The notes: generated by a model not told the origin, from the letters alone. A DNA stretch of 64,000 bases from Acidihalobacter aeolianus (GCF_001753165.1 NZ_CP017448.1:2188462-2252461); one strand, 5' to 3'. Shown: positions 40,165-49,258, numbered from the stretch's first letter. Made by a program: numbers and translations.

Positions 40165-40187
40165 AAGATGCATCGAAGATACATGTT
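40165..40187 (-). promoter_or_regulatory. NsrR operator upstream of the truncated haemoglobin gene
   Basis: Read on the minus strand: AACATGTAT-CTTCG-ATGCATCTT, 23 bp. It fits the E. coli NsrR consensus AANATGYAT-N5-ATGCATNTT in both half sites. It overlaps the predicted -10 box, 33 nt ahead of the start codon, as expected for repression. Confidence 0.85.
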
Positions 40188-40204
40188 TAATTCCAGGCAA
40201 GCAA
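40176..40204 (-). promoter_or_regulatory. Predicted sigma-70 promoter of the NO-defence operon
   Basis: On the minus strand TTGCTT (40204-40199) and TATCTT (40181-40176) are spaced 17 nt apart. Each matches consensus only partly (about 4 of 6). The -10 lies inside the NsrR box. Confidence 0.5.
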
Positions 40205-40339
40205 CACCTTCTTTTACCCATAGCTCTGATCTGAAAACAGGCTGGGATAATGAGGCTAGAGGGGGCGTTGGTGTACCAAACTCACACCCGCCGCTCAGTC
40301 ACGCCGCCGGCGGCACCGGCGGCGTGGAATCGTTGCAGG

Positions 40340-40516
40340 TCAGCTGTCCCCGCGGCGCACGCCGACGAAACCGAGCCAGGTTAAAAAGCCGAGGATCAAG
40401 GTCAGCATGCCGGTACCGACTGCACCGGTGGTCAAACCGGTCGTGGCAAGCACGCCCGTCGCAATGGCAAGGCCGATGATCAGTAGCAGAACGAGTACCG
40501 TACTCACGAGTGGCAT
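40340..40516 (-). CDS. Small hydrophobic membrane protein, 58 aa
   Basis: A short frame with a perfect ribosome site (AAGGAGAG) 6 nt before the ATG at 40516. The protein starts MPLVSTVLVLLLIIGLAIATG and ends VRRGDS; two hydrophobic segments (about 4-24 and 36-53) predict a helical hairpin with a basic C-terminal tail, positive-inside on the cytosolic side. No family is recognised. It is divergent from the DsrE gene and lies upstream of the haemoglobin operator on the same strand, but about 150 nt from it. Confidence 0.7.
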   Translation of the reverse strand: MPLVSTVLVLLLIIGLAIATGVLATTGLTTGAVGTGMLTLILGFLTWLGFVGVRRGDS

Positions 40517-40879
40517 CGAAATCTCTCCTTAGAGCTTGATGGGTTAAGACCCGGAGCCGTCACATGAACATGCATGCCGGGCCCGGCCGTCTTGGCGGCC
40601 TCGAAAAGTTATGTCCGGTCTCCCGGACGAACAATATGGACTCTCTATGCGCGGATAAGTTTCATGGACATGAAATTCCGGGGGAACAAATACGACATGC
40701 ATTTGCCTATATTCGTGGATGCTTAAACGTCATCCGCCGCCCGAGGCCCTAGTGAAGCACAGCGCGCCTCACCAGCGATTTCAGGCACGTTAACATTAAC
40801 AGCACGTTCAGCACGTTCAGTACCAATACATCCTCGCGGCGACATCTCCACCTATCCGACAACCCACAGGAGGCACGAC
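40517..40879. other. Divergent intergenic region with palindrome and short tandem repeat
   Basis: 363 nt between the 58-aa gene and the DsrE gene. TTTCATG-GA-CATGAAA (40660-40675) is a 7+2+7 inverted repeat suited to a dimeric regulator. AGCACGTTC is repeated in tandem at 40801-40818. No regulator could be assigned. No coding frame is convincing. Confidence 0.4.
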
Positions 40880-41257
40880 ATGGCTGAATCAGAAGCAGCG
40901 GATCTGGTGATCATCATGATCACCGGCCCGGAAAACCCCAAACGACTGCCCTCGGCCTTTTTCCTGGCTTCCACCGCGGCCGCGATGGAGCAGAACGTCA
41001 TCATGTATTTCACCGGCCCCGCCACCGAATTGCTGAAGAAAGGGGTCGCTGAGTCGATTCACCCGCTCGAGGGCGGTAACAGCATTGCGGATTTCATGAA
41101 GCTTGCCGAAGACAACGGCGTGCGTGTGATCGGTTGTGCGCAATCGCTTGATCTGAATGGCATGACAGTGGAAGATCTGGCCAAGAGCCTACCGCTGATG
41201 ACGCCCAGCCAGGCCCTTCCCGCCCTGGGCCAAGCGGGCCGCGTACTGACCTGGTAA
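40880..41257 (+). CDS. DsrE-family sulfur-relay-like protein
   Basis: 125 aa, preceded by AGGAGG. Rossmann-like DsrE/F/H fold with LVIIMITGPENP and AFFLASTAAAMEQNVIMYFTGPA. A single Cys86 in VIGCAQSLDLNGM sits in the position of the persulfide-carrying Cys in the family. Small cytosolic proteins of this type take part in sulfur transfer; the partners are not in the window. Confidence 0.85.
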   Translation: MAESEAADLVIIMITGPENPKRLPSAFFLASTAAAMEQNVIMYFTGPATELLKKGVAESIHPLEGGNSIADFMKLAEDNGVRVIGCAQSLDLNGMTVEDLAKSLPLMTPSQALPALGQAGRVLTW

Positions 41258-41274
41258 CAGCAGGTTGCTCCGAA

Positions 41275-41310
41275 CCCGGTCGTGCGAGCTGCGATAGTCT
41301 GCCGACCGGG
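41275..41310. terminator. Hairpin between the convergent DsrE and hemD genes
   Basis: CCCGGTCG (41275-41282) pairs with CGACCGGG (41303-41310), 8 bp with a 20-nt loop, placed between two gene ends. No U-run, so a weak or Rho-assisted bidirectional stop is the most that can be said. Confidence 0.35.
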
Positions 41311-41319
41311 CGTCGGGAT

Positions 41320-42171
41320 TCAACCGCCCGCCACACTCCGTGCTGCGAAACGAGCCGCCATCGCGTCTACCAGTGGGCGCATGAAATATCGGTCCTCGGG
41401 CACCACATCGACATGCACACCGCGATTACCCAGCAGGTCTGCCACCACCGGCCCCACTGCGGCGATCAGCATGCCCGACAACGCCTGTCTCAGCGCAGGT
41501 TCCCGTCCGTGCTGCTGAGCCACGCCAAGCAAACGACTGACCTGAGGCTGACTGGTGAAGGCAATGGCATCCACCTTACCCACGGCCAGGGTATCGATCA
41601 GATCGATCACGCGAGCGTCATCCATCTCGCTGGCATAGATGTAGGGCGCCACTGGCATCGGCTCGAGACCGTGCGTGCGCAGCGTCTGCTGCAAGGGCAG
41701 ATTCGGCTCGCTGCCGTAAAGCTGCACCGCGACTCGACGCGTCGTGAACTCCAGCGTGGGCAGCAGATCGATCACACCCTGCGTAGTCGGCACCGGACTA
41801 ACCACATCGCTGGAAAGGCCGATCTCGCGCAGGGCACGTCCCGGCTTGGGTCCGCGCGCAATCTTGCGGACCGCGGCCAGCTTGCCCTCGAAGGCCGGCC
41901 TAAGGTAATGGCGTTCCGCCGCGCCCAGCAGGCGCGACACGCCCTCTCCGGTCAACAGGATGATGTCACTGACCTCATCGTCCTCGATGAAATGCTTCAG
42001 CCAGTTACACACAGAAGTCTGATCCGGTGTATCGAGGATAGACACCAATGGACAGCGGATCACCTCCGCCCCGCGCCGTTCCAGCAACCCCGCCAGCACA
42101 TCGAGCTGGCGGGCTTCGGGCAACGCAACGCAACGGCCGTCGAAACCACCGAAGGAAACCGATTCCGTCAT
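41320..42171 (-). CDS. hemD: Uroporphyrinogen-III synthase-family (HEM4) protein of the nitrate cluster
   Basis: 283 aa, two-domain HEM4 fold beginning GGFDGRCVALPEARQLDVLAGLLERRGAEV. It would close hydroxymethylbilane to uroporphyrinogen III, the precursor of sirohaem used by NirB. It is the last gene of the nas series, 175 nt after cysG; the ribosome site GAGG is 9 nt upstream. No hemC is adjacent, which suggests a cluster-specific paralogue rather than the housekeeping copy (inference). HEM4 domains also occur in nitrogen regulators, but no DNA-binding domain is present here. Confidence 0.8.
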   Translation of the reverse strand: MTESVSFGGFDGRCVALPEARQLDVLAGLLERRGAEVIRCPLVSILDTPDQTSVCNWLKHFIEDDEVSDIILLTGEGVSRLLGAAERHYLRPAFEGKLAAVRKIARGPKPGRALREIGLSSDVVSPVPTTQGVIDLLPTLEFTTRRVAVQLYGSEPNLPLQQTLRTHGLEPMPVAPYIYASEMDDARVIDLIDTLAVGKVDAIAFTSQPQVSRLLGVAQQHGREPALRQALSGMLIAAVGPVVADLLGNRGVHVDVVPEDRYFMRPLVDAMAARFAARSVAGG

Positions 42172-42346
42172 CTACAGATACCTCGTCGTGTTTGCAGGAA
42201 GGATCGGCGGCAATCAGTCACACCGATGCGCACGTTCCCTCCAGACCGTGTCTGGAACATAGACACAACGGTCTCGAAATTCGTTGCATAGTGAAACACC
42301 AATACGGCATATCACCGCTAGTCTCCGTGATTGATACGCCACTTAC

Positions 42347-43807
42347 TCAGGCCACCTCGCTACGCGGCGTTGCAACGACATCGGCGCTGCAGGGCGGCGC
42401 ATCGAACATGGCATTGCCGGGCACAGCGCCCTGATACCACTCCAGGCGTGCACGCAGCGAAACGACCTCACCCACGATCAGCAGGCTGGGCGAGCCCGCT
42501 TCCGCGCACCGCGCCGGCAAAGTTCCCAGAAAACCTGCGTGCACGCGTTGCCCAGGCGTGGTCCCCTGTTCCACCAGCGCGGCCGGCGTGTCTGCGGAAA
42601 GACCATTGGCAATCAACCGCTGACAGATCTCGGGCAGGTTCGCGAGCCCCATGTAGAACACCAGCGTCTGCCCCGGCGCGGCGAGCCCGGCCCAGTCCAG
42701 GCTCAGCCGGTCGTCGCGCGTGTGGCCGGTGACGAAACGTACGCTGGTCGCGCAGTCGCGATGGGTCAGCGGGATGCCGGCGTACGCGGCGCAGCCGCTC
42801 GCCGCGGTGATCCCGGGGACGACCTGAAACGGAATACCCGCCGCAGCCAGCCGTTCGATTTCCTCGCCGCCGCGCCCGAAAATGAAGGGATCCCCACCCT
42901 TGAGCCGCAGCACGCGCTTGCCCTCGCCGGCCAGACGCACCAGAAGCTGGCTGATCTCCTCCTGCGGCATGGCGTGGTCCCGCGCGCGCTTGCCGACGAA
43001 AACCCGCTCCGCCTCGCGGCGCGCCAGGGCCAGGATTCCGGGGCCTACCAGTCGGTCGTAGACGATCACGTCGGCCCGCTGCAGGAGGCGCAGGGCCTTG
43101 AGGGTCAGCAATTCCGGGTCGCCCGGCCCTGCGCCGACCAGCCAGACCTCCCCGCCCTGGATCGCACTACCCGCCTCGGCGGCATCGAGCGCCGCGGCAA
43201 GCCCTGCCGCCGCGCCCGAAATATCGCCGCTCAGCGCACGCGTTGCCGGCGCGCCCTCGAGCACATCCTCCCAGAACCGTCGGCGCGAGAGCGGCGAATT
43301 CAGTCGGCGCTTGACCTCGCCGCGCCATGCGCCGAGCAACGTCGCGAGGCGCCCCCAGGTATGCGGCACCAGGGTCTCCAGCCGGCTTTTCAGGTGGCGC
43401 GCAAGCACCGGCGCGTTGCCGCCGGTAGACACGGCAATGGTGACCGGATCGCGGTCGACGACGGCCGGCAGCACGAAGCTGCACAGGGCCGGTTGATCGG
43501 CCACGTTGACCGGCAGATTGCGTGTCCGCGCCGCGGCATAGACGCGGCGGTTCACGCCGACATCGTCGGTGGCGGCGATCACCAGCATGCGCCCGGCCAG
43601 GTGTCGCGCGGCAAATCGCTCGGGCAGCCAGGAGACCCGCTCGGCCACGTGCAGGGCGCGCAATTCGTCGCTGGCCTCCGGGGCGACCAGGGTCACCCGG
43701 GCACCCGCTTCCAGCAGCAGGCAGGCCTTGCGCACCGCCACCGGGCCACCGCCCACCACCAGGCAGTCGCGCCCCTTCACGTCCATGAAAATCGGCAAAT
43801 GTCGCAT
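42347..43807 (-). CDS. cysG: Sirohaem synthase (trifunctional CysG)
   Basis: 486 aa. N-terminal SirC/Met8-like dehydrogenase-ferrochelatase (about 1-210) starting MRHLPIFMDVKGRDCLVVGGGPVAVRKA, and C-terminal uroporphyrinogen methyltransferase (about 217-460) with VWLVGAGPGDPELLTLKAL and VVPGITAASGCAAYAGIPLTHR. It makes sirohaem from uroporphyrinogen III for nitrite reductase. GGAGG ribosome site; 19 nt after nasA. Confidence 0.96.
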   Translation of the reverse strand: MRHLPIFMDVKGRDCLVVGGGPVAVRKACLLLEAGARVTLVAPEASDELRALHVAERVSWLPERFAARHLAGRMLVIAATDDVGVNRRVYAAARTRNLPVNVADQPALCSFVLPAVVDRDPVTIAVSTGGNAPVLARHLKSRLETLVPHTWGRLATLLGAWRGEVKRRLNSPLSRRRFWEDVLEGAPATRALSGDISGAAAGLAAALDAAEAGSAIQGGEVWLVGAGPGDPELLTLKALRLLQRADVIVYDRLVGPGILALARREAERVFVGKRARDHAMPQEEISQLLVRLAGEGKRVLRLKGGDPFIFGRGGEEIERLAAAGIPFQVVPGITAASGCAAYAGIPLTHRDCATSVRFVTGHTRDDRLSLDWAGLAAPGQTLVFYMGLANLPEICQRLIANGLSADTPAALVEQGTTPGQRVHAGFLGTLPARCAEAGSPSLLIVGEVVSLRARLEWYQGAVPGNAMFDAPPCSADVVATPRSEVA

Positions 43808-43826
43808 GCTTTTCCTCCGTCTCGAC

Positions 43827-46475
43827 TCAGGCGCTGTGCTGCGCCTGAGCCAGAATCTCGCGTAGTTCGGGGATGCACGAACCGCAATTGGTACCCGCGC
43901 GCAGGGCCTCTCCGATCGCCTCCACGCTGGTGAGTCCTTGCTCGTCGATGGCCTCGACGAGCGTATTGAAACCGACGCCGAAGCAGGAACAGACCGGCCG
44001 CCCGGCCACCTGCATGCCCGTCGACGGCCGGCCGGCGAGCAGGCTCATGCGCGCGACGTCGTCGAGATAGTCCTCCGCAAACATCTGCCCTAGCCAGCTG
44101 CGCTCAGGAAGATTGCCTGGGGCCACGAAGAACACGAGTTCCAGACGTCCGTCGCGCAGTCGGGCACAGCGATAGCGCCCGGCCGCGGGGTCCGCGTACT
44201 CCATCCATTCGCCGGGGCCGAGCAGATGCGCCTGAACCCACCGCCCCCAGTCCTCCGGTTCCTCTTCGCCGGCCAGTTCGTAACGATGAAAACCCCGGCT
44301 GGGGATATGCACCCGGTAGTCTCCCAGTGCGATTTCCAGCGGCGACCGGCTGAGCAGGAAACCCGTCCAGTCCGGCCGGAACGGCTCCACGCGGACCGGG
44401 GCGTGCTTGAATTCCGGCTGTCCCGAAACCGGGTCGGTGACCGCTGCGGTCAGCACGTTGGCACGCGCATCGCGCGCATAGGTCTCGCTCCAGTGCATGG
44501 GCACGAACACCGAACCCGGCCGTTGCGCGGCATCCAGCTTCACCCGCGCCAGCATGCCGCCATGCGGACTGCTCAGCCGCGCCAGCCCGCCCTCGGCGAG
44601 ATGCCAGAGATCCGCGTCCAGGGGATGGATCTGCACGAAGGGTTCGGGCATGTGCGTGGTCAGCCGCGGGGTCCGCGCGGTGCGCGTCATGGTGTGCCAC
44701 TGATCGCGGATGCGGCCGGTATTCAGCACCAGGGGGTATTCGTCTCCGGCGGGTACCGCGGGCGGCCGCGGGGCGACCGGCAGCAGAAGCGCACGCCCGT
44801 CGGCGGTCGCGAAACATCCATCCGCGAACAGGCGCGTCGTACCTGAAGGCGTTGCCGGCGTTACCGGCCACTGCACGGGCGCCAGGGCGTCGTAGGCCGC
44901 ATCGTCCAGATCCGCCAGTGCGCCGATGTCGAATAGGCGTGCGCCGCCGTTTTCGAACCCGGATAAGGCCGCGTGTTCGCGAAAGATGTCGGCCGGCGAG
45001 CGAAAGGTGAAGGCATCGCCATGCCCCAGCCGGCGCGCGACCTCGGTCACGATCCACCAGTCGGGCCGGGCCTCGCCGGGTGGCGGCAGGAACGCACGCA
45101 TGCGCGAGATGCGACGTTCGGAATTGGTCACCGTGCCGTCCTTCTCGCCCCAGGTTGCCGCGGGCAGCAGCACGTCGGCGCAGGCCACGGTATCGCTGCC
45201 GCGCACGCAATCGGAAACGATCACGTGTTCGCAGGCGGCAAGAGCAGCCCGCACGCGTTCGCCGTCGGGCAGGCTCACCACCGGATTGGTGGCCATGATC
45301 CACACTGCCTTGATCCGTCCGTCCGCCACCGCTTCGAACAGATCGACGGCCTTGAAGCCTGGCGTCGCCGCGACCGCCGGCACGCCCCAGAAGCGCGCCA
45401 GGCGGTCGCGAGCGTCCGCATCCTCGATGTCCATGTGCGCGGCGAGCTGATTGGCCAACCCCCCGACCTCGCGTCCGCCCATTGCATTGGGCTGACCGGT
45501 CAGAGAAAACGGCCCCATGCCCGGGCGGCCGATGCGTCCTGTGGCCAGATGGCAGTTGATCAGCGCCACCCCCTTGTCCACGCCGCTGCTGGACTGGTTG
45601 AGTCCCTGCGACCACAGGGTCACGGTTTTCTCGGTGTGCAGGAACAGGCGAAAGAATTCCGCAACCTGCGCCGCCGGCAGCTCGCAGGCGGCGGCCACGG
45701 CAGGGATCGAGGGCGCTGCGGCGCGCGCCGCGGCAAGCGCGTCGTCCAGCCCCTGCGTATGCGCATCCAGGAACGCCCGGTTCAGACCGTCCTCCCTGGC
45801 CAGGAAGCTCAGCAGCCCGTCGAACAGCCAGGCGTCGCTGCCCGGGCGCAGTGCGAGGTGCAGGTCGGCGATGTCGCACGTCGGCGTGCGGCGCGGGTCG
45901 ACGACCACCACGCGCAGCTCCGGCCGACGGCGCTTCTCCGCCGCCACGCGCTGATACAGCACCGGATGGGTCCACGCGGCGTTCGAACCGACGAACACCA
46001 GCAGATCGGCCTGCTCCAGATCCTCGTAGCTGCAGGGCACCGCGTCCTCGCCCAGCGTCCGCTTGTAGGCGGCCACCGCCGAGGACATGCACAGCCGCGA
46101 GTTGGTATCGATGTTGGCCGCCCCGATGAAGCCCTTCATCAGCTTGTTGGCGACGTAATAGTCCTCGGTCAGCAGCTGGCCGGAGACGTAGAAGGCCACG
46201 GCCTGCGGTCCGTGGGTCTCGATCACGCTGCGCAGGCGCCCGGCCACCTCGCCGAGAGCGGCCTCCCAGCTCACCGGGGTCCCGCCGATTTCCGGGCGCA
46301 GCAGGCGGTCGGCCTCGCCCAGGGTTTCGCCCAGTGCCGCGCCCTTGGAACAGACCCGTCCGCGGTTGGCCGGATGCGCGACATCCGGCGTCACTGCAGC
46401 CCGCCCATCGCCCGGCTCGACGCGCAGGCCGCAACCGACGCCGCAATAGGGGCAGACGGTGGACGTCTCAGCCAT
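43827..46475 (-). CDS. nasA: Assimilatory nitrate reductase catalytic subunit
   Basis: 882 aa molybdopterin oxidoreductase. N-terminal [4Fe-4S] ligands in VCPYCGVGCGL and RVCSKG. Mo-bis-MGD domain with SSAVAAYKRTLGEDA and GQPNAMGGREVGG. The C-terminal extension carries a BFD-type [2Fe-2S] domain with CSC and NCGSC, as in Klebsiella NasA. Cytoplasmic, no Tat signal. Start 46475 overlaps nirD by 8 nt. Electron donor subunit NasC is not present in the window. Confidence 0.94.
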   Translation of the reverse strand: MAETSTVCPYCGVGCGLRVEPGDGRAAVTPDVAHPANRGRVCSKGAALGETLGEADRLLRPEIGGTPVSWEAALGEVAGRLRSVIETHGPQAVAFYVSGQLLTEDYYVANKLMKGFIGAANIDTNSRLCMSSAVAAYKRTLGEDAVPCSYEDLEQADLLVFVGSNAAWTHPVLYQRVAAEKRRRPELRVVVVDPRRTPTCDIADLHLALRPGSDAWLFDGLLSFLAREDGLNRAFLDAHTQGLDDALAAARAAAPSIPAVAAACELPAAQVAEFFRLFLHTEKTVTLWSQGLNQSSSGVDKGVALINCHLATGRIGRPGMGPFSLTGQPNAMGGREVGGLANQLAAHMDIEDADARDRLARFWGVPAVAATPGFKAVDLFEAVADGRIKAVWIMATNPVVSLPDGERVRAALAACEHVIVSDCVRGSDTVACADVLLPAATWGEKDGTVTNSERRISRMRAFLPPPGEARPDWWIVTEVARRLGHGDAFTFRSPADIFREHAALSGFENGGARLFDIGALADLDDAAYDALAPVQWPVTPATPSGTTRLFADGCFATADGRALLLPVAPRPPAVPAGDEYPLVLNTGRIRDQWHTMTRTARTPRLTTHMPEPFVQIHPLDADLWHLAEGGLARLSSPHGGMLARVKLDAAQRPGSVFVPMHWSETYARDARANVLTAAVTDPVSGQPEFKHAPVRVEPFRPDWTGFLLSRSPLEIALGDYRVHIPSRGFHRYELAGEEEPEDWGRWVQAHLLGPGEWMEYADPAAGRYRCARLRDGRLELVFFVAPGNLPERSWLGQMFAEDYLDDVARMSLLAGRPSTGMQVAGRPVCSCFGVGFNTLVEAIDEQGLTSVEAIGEALRAGTNCGSCIPELREILAQAQHSA

Positions 46476-46800
46476 GGCTCGCGACCTGCGCGTCAGCCAG
46501 CTCAAGCCAGATCGTCCCTTCCTCGACGCGCGTGGCGAAACACGCCGTGGCGCCCACGTCGGGCGCCGCCGCCTCGCCGCTGTCGAGGGCGATCTGCCAG
46601 TTGTGCAAGGGGCATGTCACACGTCTGCCGTGCACGATACCCTGCGACAGCGGCCCGCCCTTATGCGGGCAGCGGTCGCGCAGGGCGAACACCGCATCCT
46701 CGGCGTTGCGGAACACGGCGATATCGCCCTCGGCCGCGCGCACGATGCGTGCGCCGAGGCGCGGGATATCCTCCAGCCGTCCGATCTCGATCCAGGCCAT
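46468..46800 (-). CDS. nirD: Nitrite reductase small subunit (Rieske-like)
   Basis: 110 aa Rieske-like fold. It keeps Rieske-type ligands: CPHKGGPL and CPLHNW supply Cys-x-His and Cys-x2-His, whereas many NirD proteins lack them. The start shares the TGATG junction with the nirB stop. Cytoplasmic partner of NirB. Confidence 0.92.
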   Translation of the reverse strand: MAWIEIGRLEDIPRLGARIVRAAEGDIAVFRNAEDAVFALRDRCPHKGGPLSQGIVHGRRVTCPLHNWQIALDSGEAAAPDVGATACFATRVEEGTIWLELADAQVASHG

Positions 46801-49244
46801 CACACCACCTCCTTGAGCGGGACGAACTCGTGTCGGTCGCGACCTTCCGCACGCTCCTGCCAGGGATCGATCTGCGCGAACCGCTGTGAATACATGAACC
46901 GTTCGTAGAGCCCGGCGCGTACCACGGCATCCTCCACCACCACGCGCTTGACGTAGGACACGCCGACCCGCTCCAGCCAGGGGGCGGTACGCTCCAGATA
47001 ACGCGCATCCTCGCGGTAGAACTGGATGAAGGCCGCGGTGTATTCGAGCACCTCCTCGGGCGTGCGCACCTTGCACAGGAAATCGGTCGAACGCACCTTG
47101 GTGCCGCCGTTGCCGCCGACGTGCAGTTCGTAGCCGGAATCCACGCACACCACGCCGAGGTCCTTGACGTTGGATTCGGCGCAGTTGCGCGGGCAGCCGG
47201 AAACCCCAATCTTGAATTTGTGCGGCATCCACGAACCCCAGGTCAGCTTCTCCAGATCGATGCCGAGGCCGGTCGAGTCCTGCGTGCCGAAGCGGCACCA
47301 CTCCGAACCGACGCAGGTCTTCACAGTGCGCAGGGCCTTGGCATAGGCGTGCCCGGAGACGAAGCCGGCACGCGTGAGATCGCCCCACATGGCCGGCAGG
47401 TCCTCCTTCTTCACCCCCAGCAGGTCGAGCCGCTGGCCACCGGTGAACTTGACCGTGGGTACCTGATACTTCTCGGCCACCTCGGCGATGGCGCGCAGCT
47501 CCGCGGGCGTGGTCACCCCGCCCCAGATGCGCGGCACCACCGAATAGGTGCCGTCCTTCTGAATGTTGGCGTGGGCGCGCTCGTTGATGTAGCGCGACTG
47601 GTAGTCGTCCACGTACTCGCCCGGCCAGGCGCACAGCAAGTAGTAGTTGAGCGCGGGGCGGCAAACATGGCAGCCGCTGTCGTTGTTCCACTGCATCGCG
47701 ACGAACACCGCCGGCATGTCCTTGAGACCCTGCTTGCGGATCGCCTCGCGCACCTCGTCGTGGGTGTGCTCGGTGCAGCCGCACAGGGGCTTGCGCGAGG
47801 GCGCGGTGGAGTAGTCGCCGCCGACGGTGGCGGCGAGGATGTTCTCCACTAGGCCGGTGCAGGAACCGCAGGAATTGCTCGCCTTGGTGTGCAGGCGCAC
47901 ATCCTCCAGCGTGAACAGCTTCTTGCTGGTGATCGCCTGCACGATCTCGCCCTTGCACACGCCGTTGCAGCCGCAGATCTCGGCATTGTCCGGCAGACTG
48001 GCGATGCGCGACTCCTCGTCGCCATGGCCGGTGTCGCCGATGTGTGCCTGGCCGAACAGCAGGTTCTCGCGGATATCCGAAACGTCGGCGCCGTCGCGCA
48101 TCAGCTGGAAGTACCACGGCCCGTCGAGGGTGTCGCCGTACATCACCGCGCCCTCGATGCGGTTGTCCTTGAGCACCAGCTTGCGATAGATGCCGCGTGC
48201 GGCATCCTGGAACACCATTTCCTCGCAGTCCTCGTCGCCGTTGAAGCGACCGGCGGAGAACAGGTCGATGCCGGTCACCTTGAGCTTGGTCGAGGTCATC
48301 GAGCCGCGGTACTGGGCGATGCCGTATTCGGCCAGATGGTTGGCGCAGACCTTGGCCTGCTCGAACAGGGGAGCGACCAGGCCGTATACGCTGCCGCGAT
48401 GCTGCACGCACTCGCCGACCGCGTAGATGCTGGGATCGAAGGTCTGCAGCGTGTCGTTGACCAGGATGCCGCGCTCGCAGTAGAGCCCGGCCTCCTGGGC
48501 CAGCGCGACATTGGGCCGGATGCCGACGGCCATCACCACGAGGTCGGCCTCGAGCTCGCCGCCGTCCTGGAAGCGCACCCCGGTGACGTGCTCATCGCCG
48601 AGGATCTCGGTGGACTGCGCACCCAGGCGGAACTGCAGCCCGCGGCTTTCCAGCGCGCGCGCCAGCAGACCGGCGGCCGCAGCGTCGAGCTGACGCTCCA
48701 TGAGGATGTCGGTGATGTGCACCACGGTTACCGACATGCCCTGCTTGAGCAACCCGTTGGCCGCCTCCAGTCCGAGCAGTCCGCCGCCGATCACCACCGC
48801 GTGACGCCCGCTGTGTGCGGCCGCGAGCATGGCGTCGACGTCCTGGATGTCGCGGAAGGCGACCACGCCGCGCTTGTCGTGACCCGGCAGCGGGATGATG
48901 AACGGCTTGGAGCCGATGGCCAGGATCAGGCGGTCGTAAGCCGCCTCGGTGCCGTCCTCGGCTATCACGCGACGGCGCACGCGGTCGATGCGCGCGATCC
49001 GCTTGCCCTTGTGCAGGGTGATGCCGTGGTCGCGATACCAGGCGTCGTCGTTGAGGATGATGTCGTCGATGCGCTTCTCGCCGGCCAGGACCGGTGACAG
49101 CATGATGCGGTTGTAATTGCCGTAGGGTTCGTCGCCGAACACGGTGATGTCGTACATGTCCGGGGCGAGCTTGAGCAATTCCTCAAGCGTCCGCACGCCC
49201 GCCATGCCGTTGCCGACCAGTACCAGTTTCTGCTTGCCAGTCAT
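46800..49244 (-). CDS. nirB: NAD(P)H-dependent nitrite reductase large subunit
   Basis: 814 aa. FAD/NAD domain (about 1-310: VLVGNGMAGVRTLEELL, and VIGGGLLGLEAANGL), BFD-type [2Fe-2S] domain with CGCNGVCKGEIV and SCGSCTGLVE, then the sulfite/nitrite reductase domain with the sirohaem-[4Fe-4S] ligands in TCVGSEWCRFG and SGCPRNCAES. Six-electron reduction of nitrite to ammonium in the cytoplasm. GGGAG ribosome site; 14 nt after nasS. Confidence 0.97.
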   Translation of the reverse strand: MTGKQKLVLVGNGMAGVRTLEELLKLAPDMYDITVFGDEPYGNYNRIMLSPVLAGEKRIDDIILNDDAWYRDHGITLHKGKRIARIDRVRRRVIAEDGTEAAYDRLILAIGSKPFIIPLPGHDKRGVVAFRDIQDVDAMLAAAHSGRHAVVIGGGLLGLEAANGLLKQGMSVTVVHITDILMERQLDAAAAGLLARALESRGLQFRLGAQSTEILGDEHVTGVRFQDGGELEADLVVMAVGIRPNVALAQEAGLYCERGILVNDTLQTFDPSIYAVGECVQHRGSVYGLVAPLFEQAKVCANHLAEYGIAQYRGSMTSTKLKVTGIDLFSAGRFNGDEDCEEMVFQDAARGIYRKLVLKDNRIEGAVMYGDTLDGPWYFQLMRDGADVSDIRENLLFGQAHIGDTGHGDEESRIASLPDNAEICGCNGVCKGEIVQAITSKKLFTLEDVRLHTKASNSCGSCTGLVENILAATVGGDYSTAPSRKPLCGCTEHTHDEVREAIRKQGLKDMPAVFVAMQWNNDSGCHVCRPALNYYLLCAWPGEYVDDYQSRYINERAHANIQKDGTYSVVPRIWGGVTTPAELRAIAEVAEKYQVPTVKFTGGQRLDLLGVKKEDLPAMWGDLTRAGFVSGHAYAKALRTVKTCVGSEWCRFGTQDSTGLGIDLEKLTWGSWMPHKFKIGVSGCPRNCAESNVKDLGVVCVDSGYELHVGGNGGTKVRSTDFLCKVRTPEEVLEYTAAFIQFYREDARYLERTAPWLERVGVSYVKRVVVEDAVVRAGLYERFMYSQRFAQIDPWQERAEGRDRHEFVPLKEVV

Positions 49245-49258
49245 CTCGATTCTCCCAA

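Noticed and set aside
40801-40818. CRISPR-like or satellite repeat (AGCACGTTC twice)
   Set aside because: Only two 9-bp units and no spacers.
44973-46889. Long open frame antisense to nasA and nirD
   Set aside because: Shadow of a GC-rich gene; no motifs.
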